This document shows positions 13,001-25,600 of a DNA stretch of 64,000 nt, one piece after another. The notes beneath the pieces were generated by a model that was not told the DNA's origin, searched no databases, and worked only from the letters and a program-made list of their open reading frames with translations. The DNA lies in contig NC_050468.1 in assembly GCF_013373865.1 (NCBI RefSeq), positions 23,578,774-23,642,773 on the forward strand, read 5' to 3'. Position numbers and translations under genes: made by a program. Source of the stretch: Monomorium pharaonis. Taxonomy: Eukaryota; Arthropoda; Insecta; Hymenoptera; Formicidae. How positions within the stretch are numbered: the first letter of the stretch is position 1; each line of letters opens with the position of its first letter.

Positions 13001-16000
13001 TATGCGAATTGCATGCGACGATTAGAAACGGTACATTCAAAGATATCTAATTGTAAGAGCAGATTGAGGAAAAAAACCAAGAAAATATAAGTGCTTATAA
13101 AAGTATTTTTTAATGAAATTTATTCGCTTAATATAAAATCAAACACATTTATGAAATATATAAATTGAATAAATAAAAATTATTATGAATTATTATAAAT
13201 GGAAAAATGACTATAAATATATTATAACAATTGAAGATACATATTTATACAAGTTTTTATAAAAGAAAAATTCGAAGAGGGGAAGGATCTTATAGAGAGC
13301 TTAGCATTGGTAAAATAATTAAACTTTGAAAATGTAAATACAAACTAGAAAGTTTTTTATTACATGATATAACAATTTTTTTTAGCATTGTTTTGAATTA
13401 TGCAATAATTAAGCTTTTCGTAAGCAGAAATAGGAGCGTCTGACAAAATGATCTCCGAAACCGACACAGTAGGTAGTAATACTACATTTCCCTTTTCTTT
13501 TTCTTTAACGTGAGTCATCTGTACAAAATTCTTATAAGTTAATGTATATGAGGATTCCTAGAAGCCTTTCACTTTGATGTAAAACGTTTTATGTCGATTT
13601 ATACAAATACCATATACTGCTCCGCAAGACGCAACATATAACGCGGAATAATATATAAAAATTAGATTAGGTTACTAACTTAATAGGTAGATCTCTTAAT
13701 GCTGCGTTTTCTTCTATACTATATAGTTTTTATTATCTTATAATCTATCTTATTATGCCATTTTACGCTGCAGCTCAATTTTAAAACCGCATTATGAGAA
13801 AAATAAAAGACAATATAAAAAAAATAAGTTTTAGAACACTACAAACATATACAATGATGTAATATTATTAATAATATACTCACTATTGTTTAAACTACGC
13901 AATTTGCTGGCAAAAGAAAACTAAGAATATTATTAACTTAGTAGGTAGTAGTACTACATTTTCTTTTCTTCTCCTTTAACATAAGTTATTTGTAAAAAAT
14001 ACTTACAAGTTAATGTATATGGGAATTTCCATATAAACCTTTCACTTCGATATAAAACGTTTTTTTTTTTGTTGATTTATACAACTATTTTATGCTGTTC
14101 CGCAAGACGCAACATATAGCACAACAATGTAAAAATTAGATAGAGTTACTGATCTAATAGATAGAACTTCCAATACTGTTTTGTTTTATTTTATGTGGTT
14201 TTTACTATCTTATAATGTGTGTTGTCAACAGATGTATCGTTTATGCTGTATTTTGATTTTATGTTTAAAACTGCACACATTTTATGAGAAAATAAGAGAA
14301 AATTAAGATGTTTTAAATATGTAAAATAATTTAAAATTAATATAATTACCATTGTTTAAATTATGAAATTGCAAAAGAAAATTGTATAAATTGTATTCTT
14401 GCCTTTGAAGAATTTATTTTTAACAGATTTTATGTAGAAAAAAATCATAGATTATGTTTTGATTATTTTAATTTTGTAAACAAACTATGTTTTTACTGGT
14501 ATTTAATAAAGTACAAAGTATAGTTATTGAGAAATAAGAATGTTGTTTAAAAAACCTGTTGATATTTGTGATTTTTCTTAATTAAATTGATTATTAATTT
14601 AATATTGTAATATTACTATTCTGCTTCAATTTAAAAGCCATGGTTTAAAACCGAAAGCAACGGCGCACAGTTTTAAGAATTAGAAAATGTGTAGAAAATC
14701 ACATAAAAAATATTACTTGAATATTAATATCCTGCAGTAATCGCTGTTAAATTTTAATTGGAGAAATAGATAAGTTACGGACAATTGATGAGCTTCTATT
14801 ATATTCTCGTTGAAGAAATACCAATTTTAAGTGCAATGAATAATCTACAGCTATATTATCACACGCGTAATGACCTATGTATACTTTGATATCATCTATT
14901 AATAAAACTTCCATCAAATGTATTTTTTATTATTTATTGTTCATTGGCATTATATTTTCATTATTTATTTTTTATTAGTTTGTATTATTGCGCACACGTG
15001 CAAGATTAATTTTTCATAAACTCTGAAGAGATCTCTTTTTAGCTTCTTTCTTTTTGAATATATTTGATGAATAAATTAACAGGCATTATTCTGTCGTAAA
15101 CAAACATCTATGGAGAAATATCTGTGTATTTTAGGCCATAAACTTGCCGAACCTAAATACACGATTTATAACGCTCCGCACAAAAAAGAAGCGACGTACA
15201 GGAAGTTCGAAGGATTTCACATATCGAACAGTAAATGAACGGACGTTCTGAATCACCAACTTTATCACCGCTTCATCTCGTAGAAGTTATTCGCGTAAAT
15301 GTGCGAATTTATTTTGAACATAATTCAGGTCAATGGAAAGAATGATCTTCGCGAAACGGCACCGGTATAAATAAAAGATGTAAATAAAACATAAATAATG
15401 CGCATTTGCATCTTGCGGAACGGTATCCTCTTGAATTGGGGAGCACTGTCTCGGAATAACGTTAGAAGAGCTCTAGAACAGTTCTCATTTGCATGTATAA
15501 GCGATTCGAATGCGTGCCGAGAATATTGCCGAGCCGCGTGAATTAATAGTTGCGGATGATGCTCGCTACAGATAAAATGCGCGAATATCGTTACAGCTCT
15601 CTTAGTTTGCGAACGATTACGATCGATCGATTGCTTCGTTAGACTTTATAACGGTATGTTTGTGATATGTTGGAATTTAACGAAATTGCCCTAGGCAAGA
15701 TAAAATCGGATCACGAAAGATCGTTCCTTCGCCAATGTGAAAAAAAGTCTTGTGAGAAATGGCTATAGAATTATATCATTTTCATACATCTATAAGTATA
15801 ATCACGTCATGCATATCACATTAATAACATTTTATCGTCTATTTATGCAATAGTTTTCACATGATTTTAATTAACTGTTGAAGCAAAAGTTGAAATCTCT
15901 TAATTTAATGATTTCTATTGTATAGAAAATATAATATTTATTTTATATATAGAAAAAAGTAGCCAATATTATTTTAGAAACTATAGACATTGCGTTTTAT

Positions 16001-19000
16001 TAACACATAATATTGAAGTACAACACATAAACCGAATCAACGACGCATAATATAGTAAGAAGTAATATAGAACAGAAAAGCATTATGAAATCGATCTCTT
16101 AAATTAAGTAACCTAACATAATCTTTATATATCATCACTACATGTTGCGTCTTGCAAAACAACATAAGGTATTTGCAAATCAACGAAAAGCACTTTACAT
16201 CAAAGTGAAAAGCTTTTAAAAATTATCATTAACTTCTATTTTGTCCAAATGACTTGTAAAAAAAATGAAACATTAAAATTATTATCTGAAAACAAAGATT
16301 TGCTTGAATTAAGAAGTATACTTGATAAAAAGAGAGAACTTTCACTATATGTTATGTTATGTTTAAAGTTCAAGGGTCTACAATATTAAAAAAAAACTAT
16401 TCTTTCCCAATGTACATTGAATTAATAGCCTGTTACTGTTTAATAATAATAGGTAGTTGTTAAACGACCTTTTTTATCATCGGTGTTTCTAACGAACTGA
16501 AAGTCTATTATCTTCAATTAGCTTCCTCTAGTAACGGGTATCATGATTTTTTACGGTTTTAAAAGGTGGCCGTAAATTTATTATGCGCACCGCTCAATGA
16601 AGTAACCACATATAAATCATATACCAACGTCATTAGGCGTAGCCTTTTTGAAATATATTGGCTATTAAAAAAATCTTTAGTGCAAATTAGTATGTTCAAT
16701 ATTTTATGAAAAGAACATCGATATTAGACAGCTTTAGGATAAATTTAGAATTATAAAACACTGCATTCGAACATTTTTAATGATAAAATTGAGTTAATTT
16801 TTTAGTTGATTTCTTTAAACAAATGTTATTTCTCAAATTATATCTTTTACTTACATTTATTTTGATCTTTTTGATCTGTCTATGATTTGATCGCCTTCGT
16901 CATTTAATTAATTTCATAGTAAATTTCCACTCAGCAATGTTTAATTAGGATTTCCTGATGTAAGTGGATGCAAAACATTTCTACGTTAAAACGTTGCTAT
17001 CGGCGTGACACTGCAGTTCTGCCGTTATACTATCTTCTTTATGTATGTCAGTGTCAATAGCTCGCAGTTTATTTTAATAATCTTGATATATTAGACATAT
17101 GAATCAAACGCGTTTATAATGTTTTTGCAATATATTAACGTGACACTTCCAGTTTTGTTTCTTATTCTCCGTTTTTCGGTCGTCAGGATCTCATCAATAA
17201 ACAAATTAATTAATTCAACAAATAATTTTGCTTCTTTAAATAACAGTAGAGTTTAAATTTTAATGTAACGTTAAATTTTTATGTAATATTTAATAAAAAA
17301 ACACATAAGAGCGTTTTATTTCGTATTATTTTAATGATATAGAGCCGGTTCCAACTTCTTGGTAAAGTTATCTATCAGGTAAATATGTGTCTGTTTTTAT
17401 TTATTTAGAAAAAAATGAAGATAGATACATATATGCTTATAGGTAAGATAGATAATGCTGATAGACAAGAAGTTGGAACAACCGCCTCATACATTTATAA
17501 ATGTAAAAGTTGATTCTTTTTTCGAAAGAATATTTTATTCTCTTAATGTAAAAAAATATACGTTTCTTATTTTTTAATTTACATAATATGTTTAAATAAA
17601 TATATTAGATAATAAATATAAAGTATAATATCACAATACGTTTATCACTCATCAAGATATGTATTTTTTTGTAAAAGATATGTCTTCGAATAAAATATAT
17701 TTTCCGCGAACGTCTAAAATTGAAAAAAAAAGTTCTATGGCATAATACAATGTATAAATATGGTCCAGCATTAAAAGAAAACATGCACGCAGCGGAACGA
17801 CACTTTGAACCTCAAGATCGTACGTGTCGGCATCGTATCTTTCGATTGACATGAGCAATACACGCTGACGTGAAATATCGGCTCGTCGCTTCCTTTCAAG
17901 TTACGATAATCTTAATTAAGCAATGAATACGCGATCTCGTGCTGCGTCGGCATCCTAATGATGGACCGAGTCATGAGAAACGCGCTCTCCTGCGGCAAGG
18001 TGCGCATACAAAAAGCGCACGTGGATACCATAATCTGCTCGCCGCGGAAAACCATAATTCCTCATCACACGACGTTTAAAAGCTTTTTGTTTCTATCAGC
18101 TCTTTGGGAGATAAATCGTAAATTATTAAATTGCACGTTTGCATAGTCGGTGCACACGTGCATCTTTCCTTCATTGACCGCCAAGACATACATGGAGAGA
18201 ATTTTCTCTTAAAATTTACTCTCAAAATCTGCTAATTGTGAGATAATGTGTGACCTCAAGGAATTTTACTATACTTTTTAGTAAAATGTACTATAGGTCT
18301 TTTTTAGGAAATTTTACTAGTATAATAAATTTTACTATACTTTTAGTAAATTTTACTAAAAAGTATAGTAAAATTCCTTGAAGTCACACATTATCCCAGT
18401 TATCAAATTTTGAGGGTAAATTTTAAGAGAAAATTTTCTCCGTGTATCTATGCTTCATTATATTTACATATGATTTTGTTTTTAGTTTTTAATATTATAA
18501 TTTTGTACAAAATAAGCATTTTTTACAGTCAAAATTAAATATAAAAGAAATTTATGTTTTGATATGAAAATAATTTAAGAAATAAGATTCCATGGTTCTC
18601 GTTTACATTATAATAAAACTATTCTTATATTTATTTTTTCTTTAATTTGAAAAAATTTGTGTTTAAAATATTTTTTGATAACGCTCAAATGACTTTCATG
18701 GCTTTTAAAATAATGATTCAGCCTGAAGAATTGGATATTTACGAATGACATGATTCCCTTGTTTACTAACGGAAAGTCGAAAGCTTCTAGAGATATAATC
18801 CATTTTGCGGAAAAATTGCGACGCTTATAAAAAGCATATACCTACACTATAATCTACTCGCACTAAAAGATCATAAGATCTCATTACCGGTCGTTTAAAG
18901 CATCTTATTCTTATAAAATAAACCGTGAATTTTTGATGTTTTTGCACATTTGCACGGGATTACTGTTTCTTAAGTTATTGTATATAGAAACTATATTACA

Positions 19001-22000
19001 TTTAATTATCTTTAATAATTCTTTTTCTGATATTTTTTTACATAACAAAGCACATTATATTATAAATAATTTCTTTTGTAACTGATAAAAATATTTGAAG
19101 TTAATGTTTTTTTAATTAATACTTTTATTTGATATTGAATATACTTTAATACCAATATTGTCACTACATTTTTGACTGTAAAAGAAAACAATTCTAGAAC
19201 TTTCTTTTAATCGAATATTTACGAAAGATGAAAACGCTGTCGATCATTGAGATGAACGAATAAGAAAAAAATAGCACAACTATAATTACCCCAAAATATT
19301 CATAAGTCGTTAATGTTTGCGAGGGGCCATAAAGAAGCCGTAAAATGCCGCGAAGGAAACAGGCCAAATGCATACATGCATAAATCCTATTCCGGGTCGC
19401 AGCGAGTCCTGAGTTCTGAACGTAATATTTTTCTTGGGCGTCGACAAAATTTCTCATGCCGTAACTAAATTAAACGTAAAAAAGTAATTTTCTGTGTTAG
19501 TGTATCCAACGGGACAAATAAAACCGAAAATAAATAATTGTACGATAATAAACCGGTTTGAGATCTCCTTCAGATTCTGCGAGACGTAGTCGCAACATGA
19601 TATCGCAACGTTACGTTTTCATAAAATCCTCTTAAGAATACAATGTATACTGCACATACGTTTCATTGTGATAATTTTCTTTCTCACTCGCGACTGCAAG
19701 AATCAGTCCGCTAATTGTATCGGTCGCACTAATTAAACTACGTGTGATTTTCCACGCTTGTCGAGACAAAAAAACGCCAGTTGTAAAAAGTTGTAGCGCA
19801 ATCATGTCCACAAATCGCGCAACAGGTTTCGTAACGATGAATCTGTTGAACATTTATGCGATATTTTCTCCGATTTTATAATCTCCTTCATTCTTTCTCT
19901 TTCGTTATTGAAGTTTATATTAAAATTTTAATATGTTAATTTATTTTTTTCTGATTACCTGATATATTTTCAGTTCTATAAGTATGTGTATGTATATGTA
20001 CACACTCGATTAATCAGGTCATTCGTGCTAAAATGAGAATTTGCCAGTTTCGAGATGACGCTTTAGCGTGTTGTTCGTAAATCATACGATTTATTTTGCA
20101 ATCAGAAACCCATTACAAGATAGTGGCTGAATCATAGATATTTAACAACTCGTGTTTGTTTTATTTTCTTTCAAGTTTTCTGCTCATGGCGAATCATTAC
20201 ACTGCGCGAAAACATTATTAGGTGGAATTGCTACAAAACCGGATATCGATCCTTTATGGCTTTCATTAACAGGGTTATTAGCCATGAGACGTGCGTCAAT
20301 GAAAAGCTTGCTTTAAGCGATAAACAAACCGGAGATTGCTCTAAATACATATGCTAATTTTTTTTAATTTCAAAATTATAGTGTAATTTTCAACATTTCC
20401 TTTGAACAGCGCAACATTGTTATTTGATGAAGAGAAAAATGTTTTGTATATTTAATAATAATATTTTAATGCAAGAGAAAACTACAATTTTACTTTTCAA
20501 ATTATTATATGTATAAATAAAAAAACAATTTAAAATGTATGAAGAAGAGAGAAAGAAAATATGTGTAAAATACGTTTATTTTATTTTCTTTAACACATTA
20601 AAAAAGTATGACAATATAAAAAGATTTTTTTATTAATAAATGGTTTTGATTTAAAAATGCGATAAAAATAATCTGATAAATACGTACTGTTGTGAGAAAA
20701 TTCTAGTGCAAAAAATTTTAGTTGTTTTGTCATTACTTTTTCTGCTTTTTTTTTAAAGGAACAGTAATAACGCGCGGGGAATTTATTTCTTTCTCTTCAG
20801 CGCCACGCGACGCACGAAGGAGCGCAACAAAAAGTGGGAATCTCGCGTGGAGTAAACAGGTACTGGGTCAAACGGTAATAAATCGAGATGCCGGGACTTG
20901 GGTATCCGGGAATGGCAGTATCGGAAAGGTACGTCCCACGGACGCTCCGGTGCGTTCCGAGAACCGCAAAAGGGTTGCTTAGTGCAATAGAAATGCGTCG
21001 TGCATGCGAGCTTTACGCGGCATCGAAGATCTGGGTTTTCGCCAACATTGAAGTCAAGATTGCCATATTTGTAGCGACAAAAGAGCAAAACCTTTTGCGG
21101 ACGTTGTTCTCTTCCTTTTCCTTTTTTTCTTCTTTTTCTGACGCGAGAGGGAAGAGCGATTGCCTTTCTAACGCAACACGATCGCAATGCCGCTCTTCCG
21201 CCTCTAAACCAATTGAAATTATTCATATTTTAAAAATTCACCTAATAAATAATGTGAAAATTGAGCGAGATACAATGTGCTCCGCAATTAAAGAAGAAAG
21301 ACGATTTTTTTTTTAAATAAAGTGAGTGAGGCATAGTGATGGAATTCAAGACAAGACAAGACAAGAATTCGACGTTATTGACTTGTCTTGACTTTTTAAT
21401 ATCAAGAATTATGTCTTGATCTTGACAATCAACTTTTTGTCTTGATTCTTCATTCTTGCAAGATTCTTGATATTTTTATAATATCTATAAATTGTATATA
21501 TATTTATAGATTATAAAATTATAGATGCATGTATAAATTTTAATGAAATCCGGATATTGTAAATAAAAATATTGATTTATTTATATTCTGATTTTGTTAA
21601 AGTTTTTAAAATATTTTTATAAAAATTATTAAAAAGATATATTTTTGACAGACAAATATTAACTGAATACACAGAAAAAAATTCATAAAGTATCAATCAT
21701 TAAATATATTTAAACAAAAACACATTTAAAAATAAATATATATTTTTATTTATCACAATACAATTAATATTAACTAAACTATAAATTTCGACTGCATACG
21801 TTGCATACTTGTCAAAGAAATTAAATTTGATATCACTTCAATTGGGAATCTTCGTAATTAAATGATTCGCTAATTAAATAAATTACATATAAATATTATA
21901 TTATAATTTAGAATTATATCTAAATTATAATTAAATATTATAATTTAGTGATCAATATATTTGATAAAATTTTATTATAGTTAGATGATTTTTTGACATA

Positions 22001-22608
22001 ATTTATCAACTATAATTTAAAAAATAATTATTTAATACTTTGTCGTTTAATCAAATTATTAAAATTTACAATAATTTTTTCATTATTGTTAAAAACAAAA
22101 TAGTTAAATATTTTTTTTAATTTTAATGTAATACAATTTGGAAATTGCATTTTGTGAAAAATAAAAGATGCAAATGTTAAAATCAAATCTTTTAAATAAG
22201 CATTTCAAATTTTGCTGGTCGCATATCATAGAGCGGTAAATATGTTAAGGAAGTTTTAAAAACAAATGAAGCAGTGATGTTGGAAACCAAGCTCGGCAAC
22301 AAATACGATCGCGTTTGCGATATCTATCTCGAATGGCTCGTAACTTTTTATCTATTTCTGCTACATCAGTTCCATCAGAGAGATTATTTTCAAGAGTGGC
22401 ACTTTTTATTCGTAATGATAGAAACAAAATGAATGATGATTCTGCCAGAAGTTTGCTATGTCTTCAATTCTGGTTTACATGCAGTTTAAATGAAAAAATT
22501 CATTTTAATACGTAAAAATGTATAAGATCTTTTAATAAAGAATTTTCATGTGTTATTGAAAATTTTAATCAAATATAAAATTTTATGTATTTTAATTATA
22601 CACATATA

Positions 22609-22644
<36 letters not shown>

Positions 22645-25600
22645 TATGTATAATTATAATTTCTTGTCAAGAATCAAGAATCTCGATTGATTTTTCTTGA
22701 TCTTGAAGTAGTAGATCTTGTCTTGTCTTGATTGGTGTTCTTGTCTTGAAAAATAAAGACAAGACAAGAGAAGATCTTGAAATTCTTGTCTTGTCGTCGT
22801 CCATCACTAAGTGAGGCAGCTCGGACTGACTGAGCTCGTTCAACGAATTTCCATTCGCGAGGAAGTACGGGAAATTTTTCTTTTCGGCATTCCGCTTATA
22901 CTAGAGTTTAGAAAGCGCAATTCACGGCACGAATCACGGCAGCAGCGCATAATTGACAATTTTCACGTCGCTGACGCGACATTACTTTGTAATTACGTCG
23001 TACGCTGGAGTGCATCGGGATTTATTTCCTAGGTTTTCCTTTCGCAACAAGATTCTACTCACGTAAAACTGCACTTAAGCGTTTTATGTGATAAAAAACA
23101 ACGGGGCGTATAAAATAGGTACGCGGTAGATTAGGTATAAAAAGATATAACGACTAATAATTGCCCGATGATAACGGAATTCAGTGATGTTGGAGAATTA
23201 AAGGGAACAAAAGGCTTCAAGAGAATTCAGGTAAATAATAGACAATCTCTTTGTTATAATTTTCGACGTACTGTGTTACAATCTTATTTATCCTGTACGA
23301 AATTACAATCAAGCGTAAAGTGAAATTTAAACGCCCAGAAGATCAAGAGTGTAAATGATATAACGATCAATAATTGCTCAATAACAATGGTATCAAGTGA
23401 CGTTAGAAATTAAAGGGAAAGAGCAAACTTTTAAAAAGAATTTGGATAAATAATAATCTTAGTTCTTCCATGTATTACAATCGAATTCTCGTTTAACCGA
23501 ATGAACGCAACGCAACGTACAATTTGTAAAGTTTCAAACGCGCAAGAATGAACCGCAAAAAGATACGTAAGATTAATAATTGCGCGATAACAATATAATC
23601 GAGTGTCGTTAAAAATTAGAAGGAAAGTTTGCACTGTGTTAATTTTGTAGTTTATCTTATAACACCAAATTCTCTTCAATTGAAGTAAAGGCGAGCTTTA
23701 TTTCTCGCCGATTCGATATCTCGTTAGGAAATATTCGATTCTCGAAGTACGCAAGAACGAGAAGTATTGTAAGACCACATGTCCTGTTGCACATTTAATA
23801 TCGTCAAGTCTACTATGGTCGCACCTGTCTCGTTAATTTTACGCTCATGTTCCAATGTTGGTGGCGCAATAGTTTAACGATCGCGCAACCCAGTGAGTTC
23901 GCAAGACCGCGCATCGTAACGTTATGTGCCGGCGCGGTTTCAAGAAACCTCTCTCGAGAGTGCGAGAGTTGCGCGATATCGCATTATCTTTATTTCCGTG
24001 TGACATAATTCGGTGGCATTAAATGCTCGTCAGCGGCGCGCATACAATCGGTTTATAATCGCGACGGTGGTCTACACGGTTGAATACGGACCCGGCATGG
24101 CATCAGCGAGCAACATCCACTGCGAAATGCACTTATACATTCAAGTGGAGAATTAACAGCCTCCCCCTCAGTCTGGTGTTATACGATTACTGATCCGTTA
24201 ATTAAACGGCAACTGTATTTTATTGTACGTCACTTATTACGAACGAGGTACGAGCAACAGTCGTATAGGAGCTTCTCTCGAGCGTGATAAAACGCACTCG
24301 AGAAATGTCACGTTGTGAAACTTTCTATAAGTGCGTACAAGTCCAAGATTAATTATATCTTAGAGTTAATCTCTTGCTATTTTAAAGCAAATAGTTATTT
24401 CGAGTGTTAAGGATATTAATTATAAGGATATCAATAAACTTTGTACTTTGATTTTTAATAATACATTGTTCACTATTGCTACAAACAATGTTTATATACG
24501 AAAGATATACGAAAAGAATGATTTTGCTGAAGTATCTAGAAATTTACCTAAATCTGAATCTAAAAATAATTTTTTTGGATGTAAAAATATAATTATGATG
24601 GGTGTTCAAACGATGATAAGTAATGCTGCAAAAAGCTAAGTTTGACATTCTATTTCAGCTTGAACAAACATTCCAGTTTATGAGCGTCTTAACATAATTA
24701 TTTTGACGGTCTAACAAAAAGTTATTTTTAGATCTGTATTCACACAGCTAAAGTTTTAGATACTATTTTTTGTTCTTTCCGTGCGTAACACAAAAGTTTG
24801 CGAGTTTGAATGTTTTGATTATCATTAAAATTTTGTGATATTTAAAAATGTGATTTTTATGTAACAATTTAATCTATTGGTATTGTAAAGGAATAAAAGT
24901 ATCGTTAGCTCTTTAGTAAGTGTATTAAATTCTTATTAAAATTCTTTCTTTTTTGAAAATAATTGAAAAAGAATAATGTTGAGTTGTATCATTGTTGTAG
25001 CAAAATTATATTGAGCTTCTTCTGTTTAAATTATATTAATATTATCTGATAAATAAATAAAGAAAGGAGAAAAAACCGACAAGATGTGGATAAAACTTAG
25101 CCTAATTCTTACATAATTTTTTAAACGAATTTAATTAATCGGTCCATTAAAAATGCTCACGTATTACAAGCAGAAAAATTAAGAAAATACGACTACATTT
25201 TTTTATTTGATAAACTAAGAAAAATGATTTGATTATACAAACAAGGCACATGATTGAGTGCATTTTAGTGAAATCAAACAGGATTTGTTATTATTAGAAC
25301 TCAAGATAATTAGAACGTTTGACAGATTTTACTGTAATTCGGTAATTTCTGCATTCGTTTGTTTTTGAACGCAGGTTGAAATTTCCAATTAATGCAACAA
25401 GACTTTTCTCGGTGTAATGAAAATTATAATAAATTACTCATGTTAATTACGACGCGTTTAACTAGTTATAATAGACCATCGTTTTATTTGATACACTGAC
25501 CTGAAGATAAGGGCTGGCTGCTGACAGGACCAGACGATGCGCGAGGAATCGCTGGCCTCCCGGGCAGCACAGAGCCACATCGGCGAACCTCTGCGACAAC

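Larger units (their letters stand above)
21334..22809 (+). mobile_element. Decayed hAT-family DNA transposon
   Basis: The element begins TAGTGATGGA and ends, read inward, TAGTGATGGAC. AGTGAGGCA occurs exactly on both sides (21325-21333 and 22810-22818). hAT transposons make 8-bp target duplications; the ninth base is probably coincidence or part of the terminus. Both subterminal zones, about 140 bases each, are packed with CAAGA/TCTTG words, as expected for transposase-binding subterminal repeats. The interior holds only the C-terminal piece of a transposase, so the element cannot move by itself. Confidence 0.8.
4034..25500 (-). other. 21.5-kb intron of the BTB gene, transposon-rich, no nested gene seen
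   Basis: The intron starts gtcagt and ends tttacag on the minus strand. I found no credible coding exon in it: open frames are short, unrecognisable and often mirrored on the other strand. It contains the repeats listed separately at 6.7-7.5, 8.4-8.9, 9.9-10.25, 13.4-14.4, 14.6, 16.0, 17.3, 18.2, 21.3-22.8 and 23.1-23.7 kb. GC-richer patches at about 5.1-5.3, 9.05-9.65, 10.45-10.7, 15.4-15.7, 20.77-21.2 and 23.8-24.3 kb are candidate enhancers. Confidence 0.8.

Noticed and set aside
20722..21316. Open frames of 86-147 codons on both strands
   Set aside because: Overlap on both strands, basic low-complexity composition, no motif; explained by a GC-richer patch.
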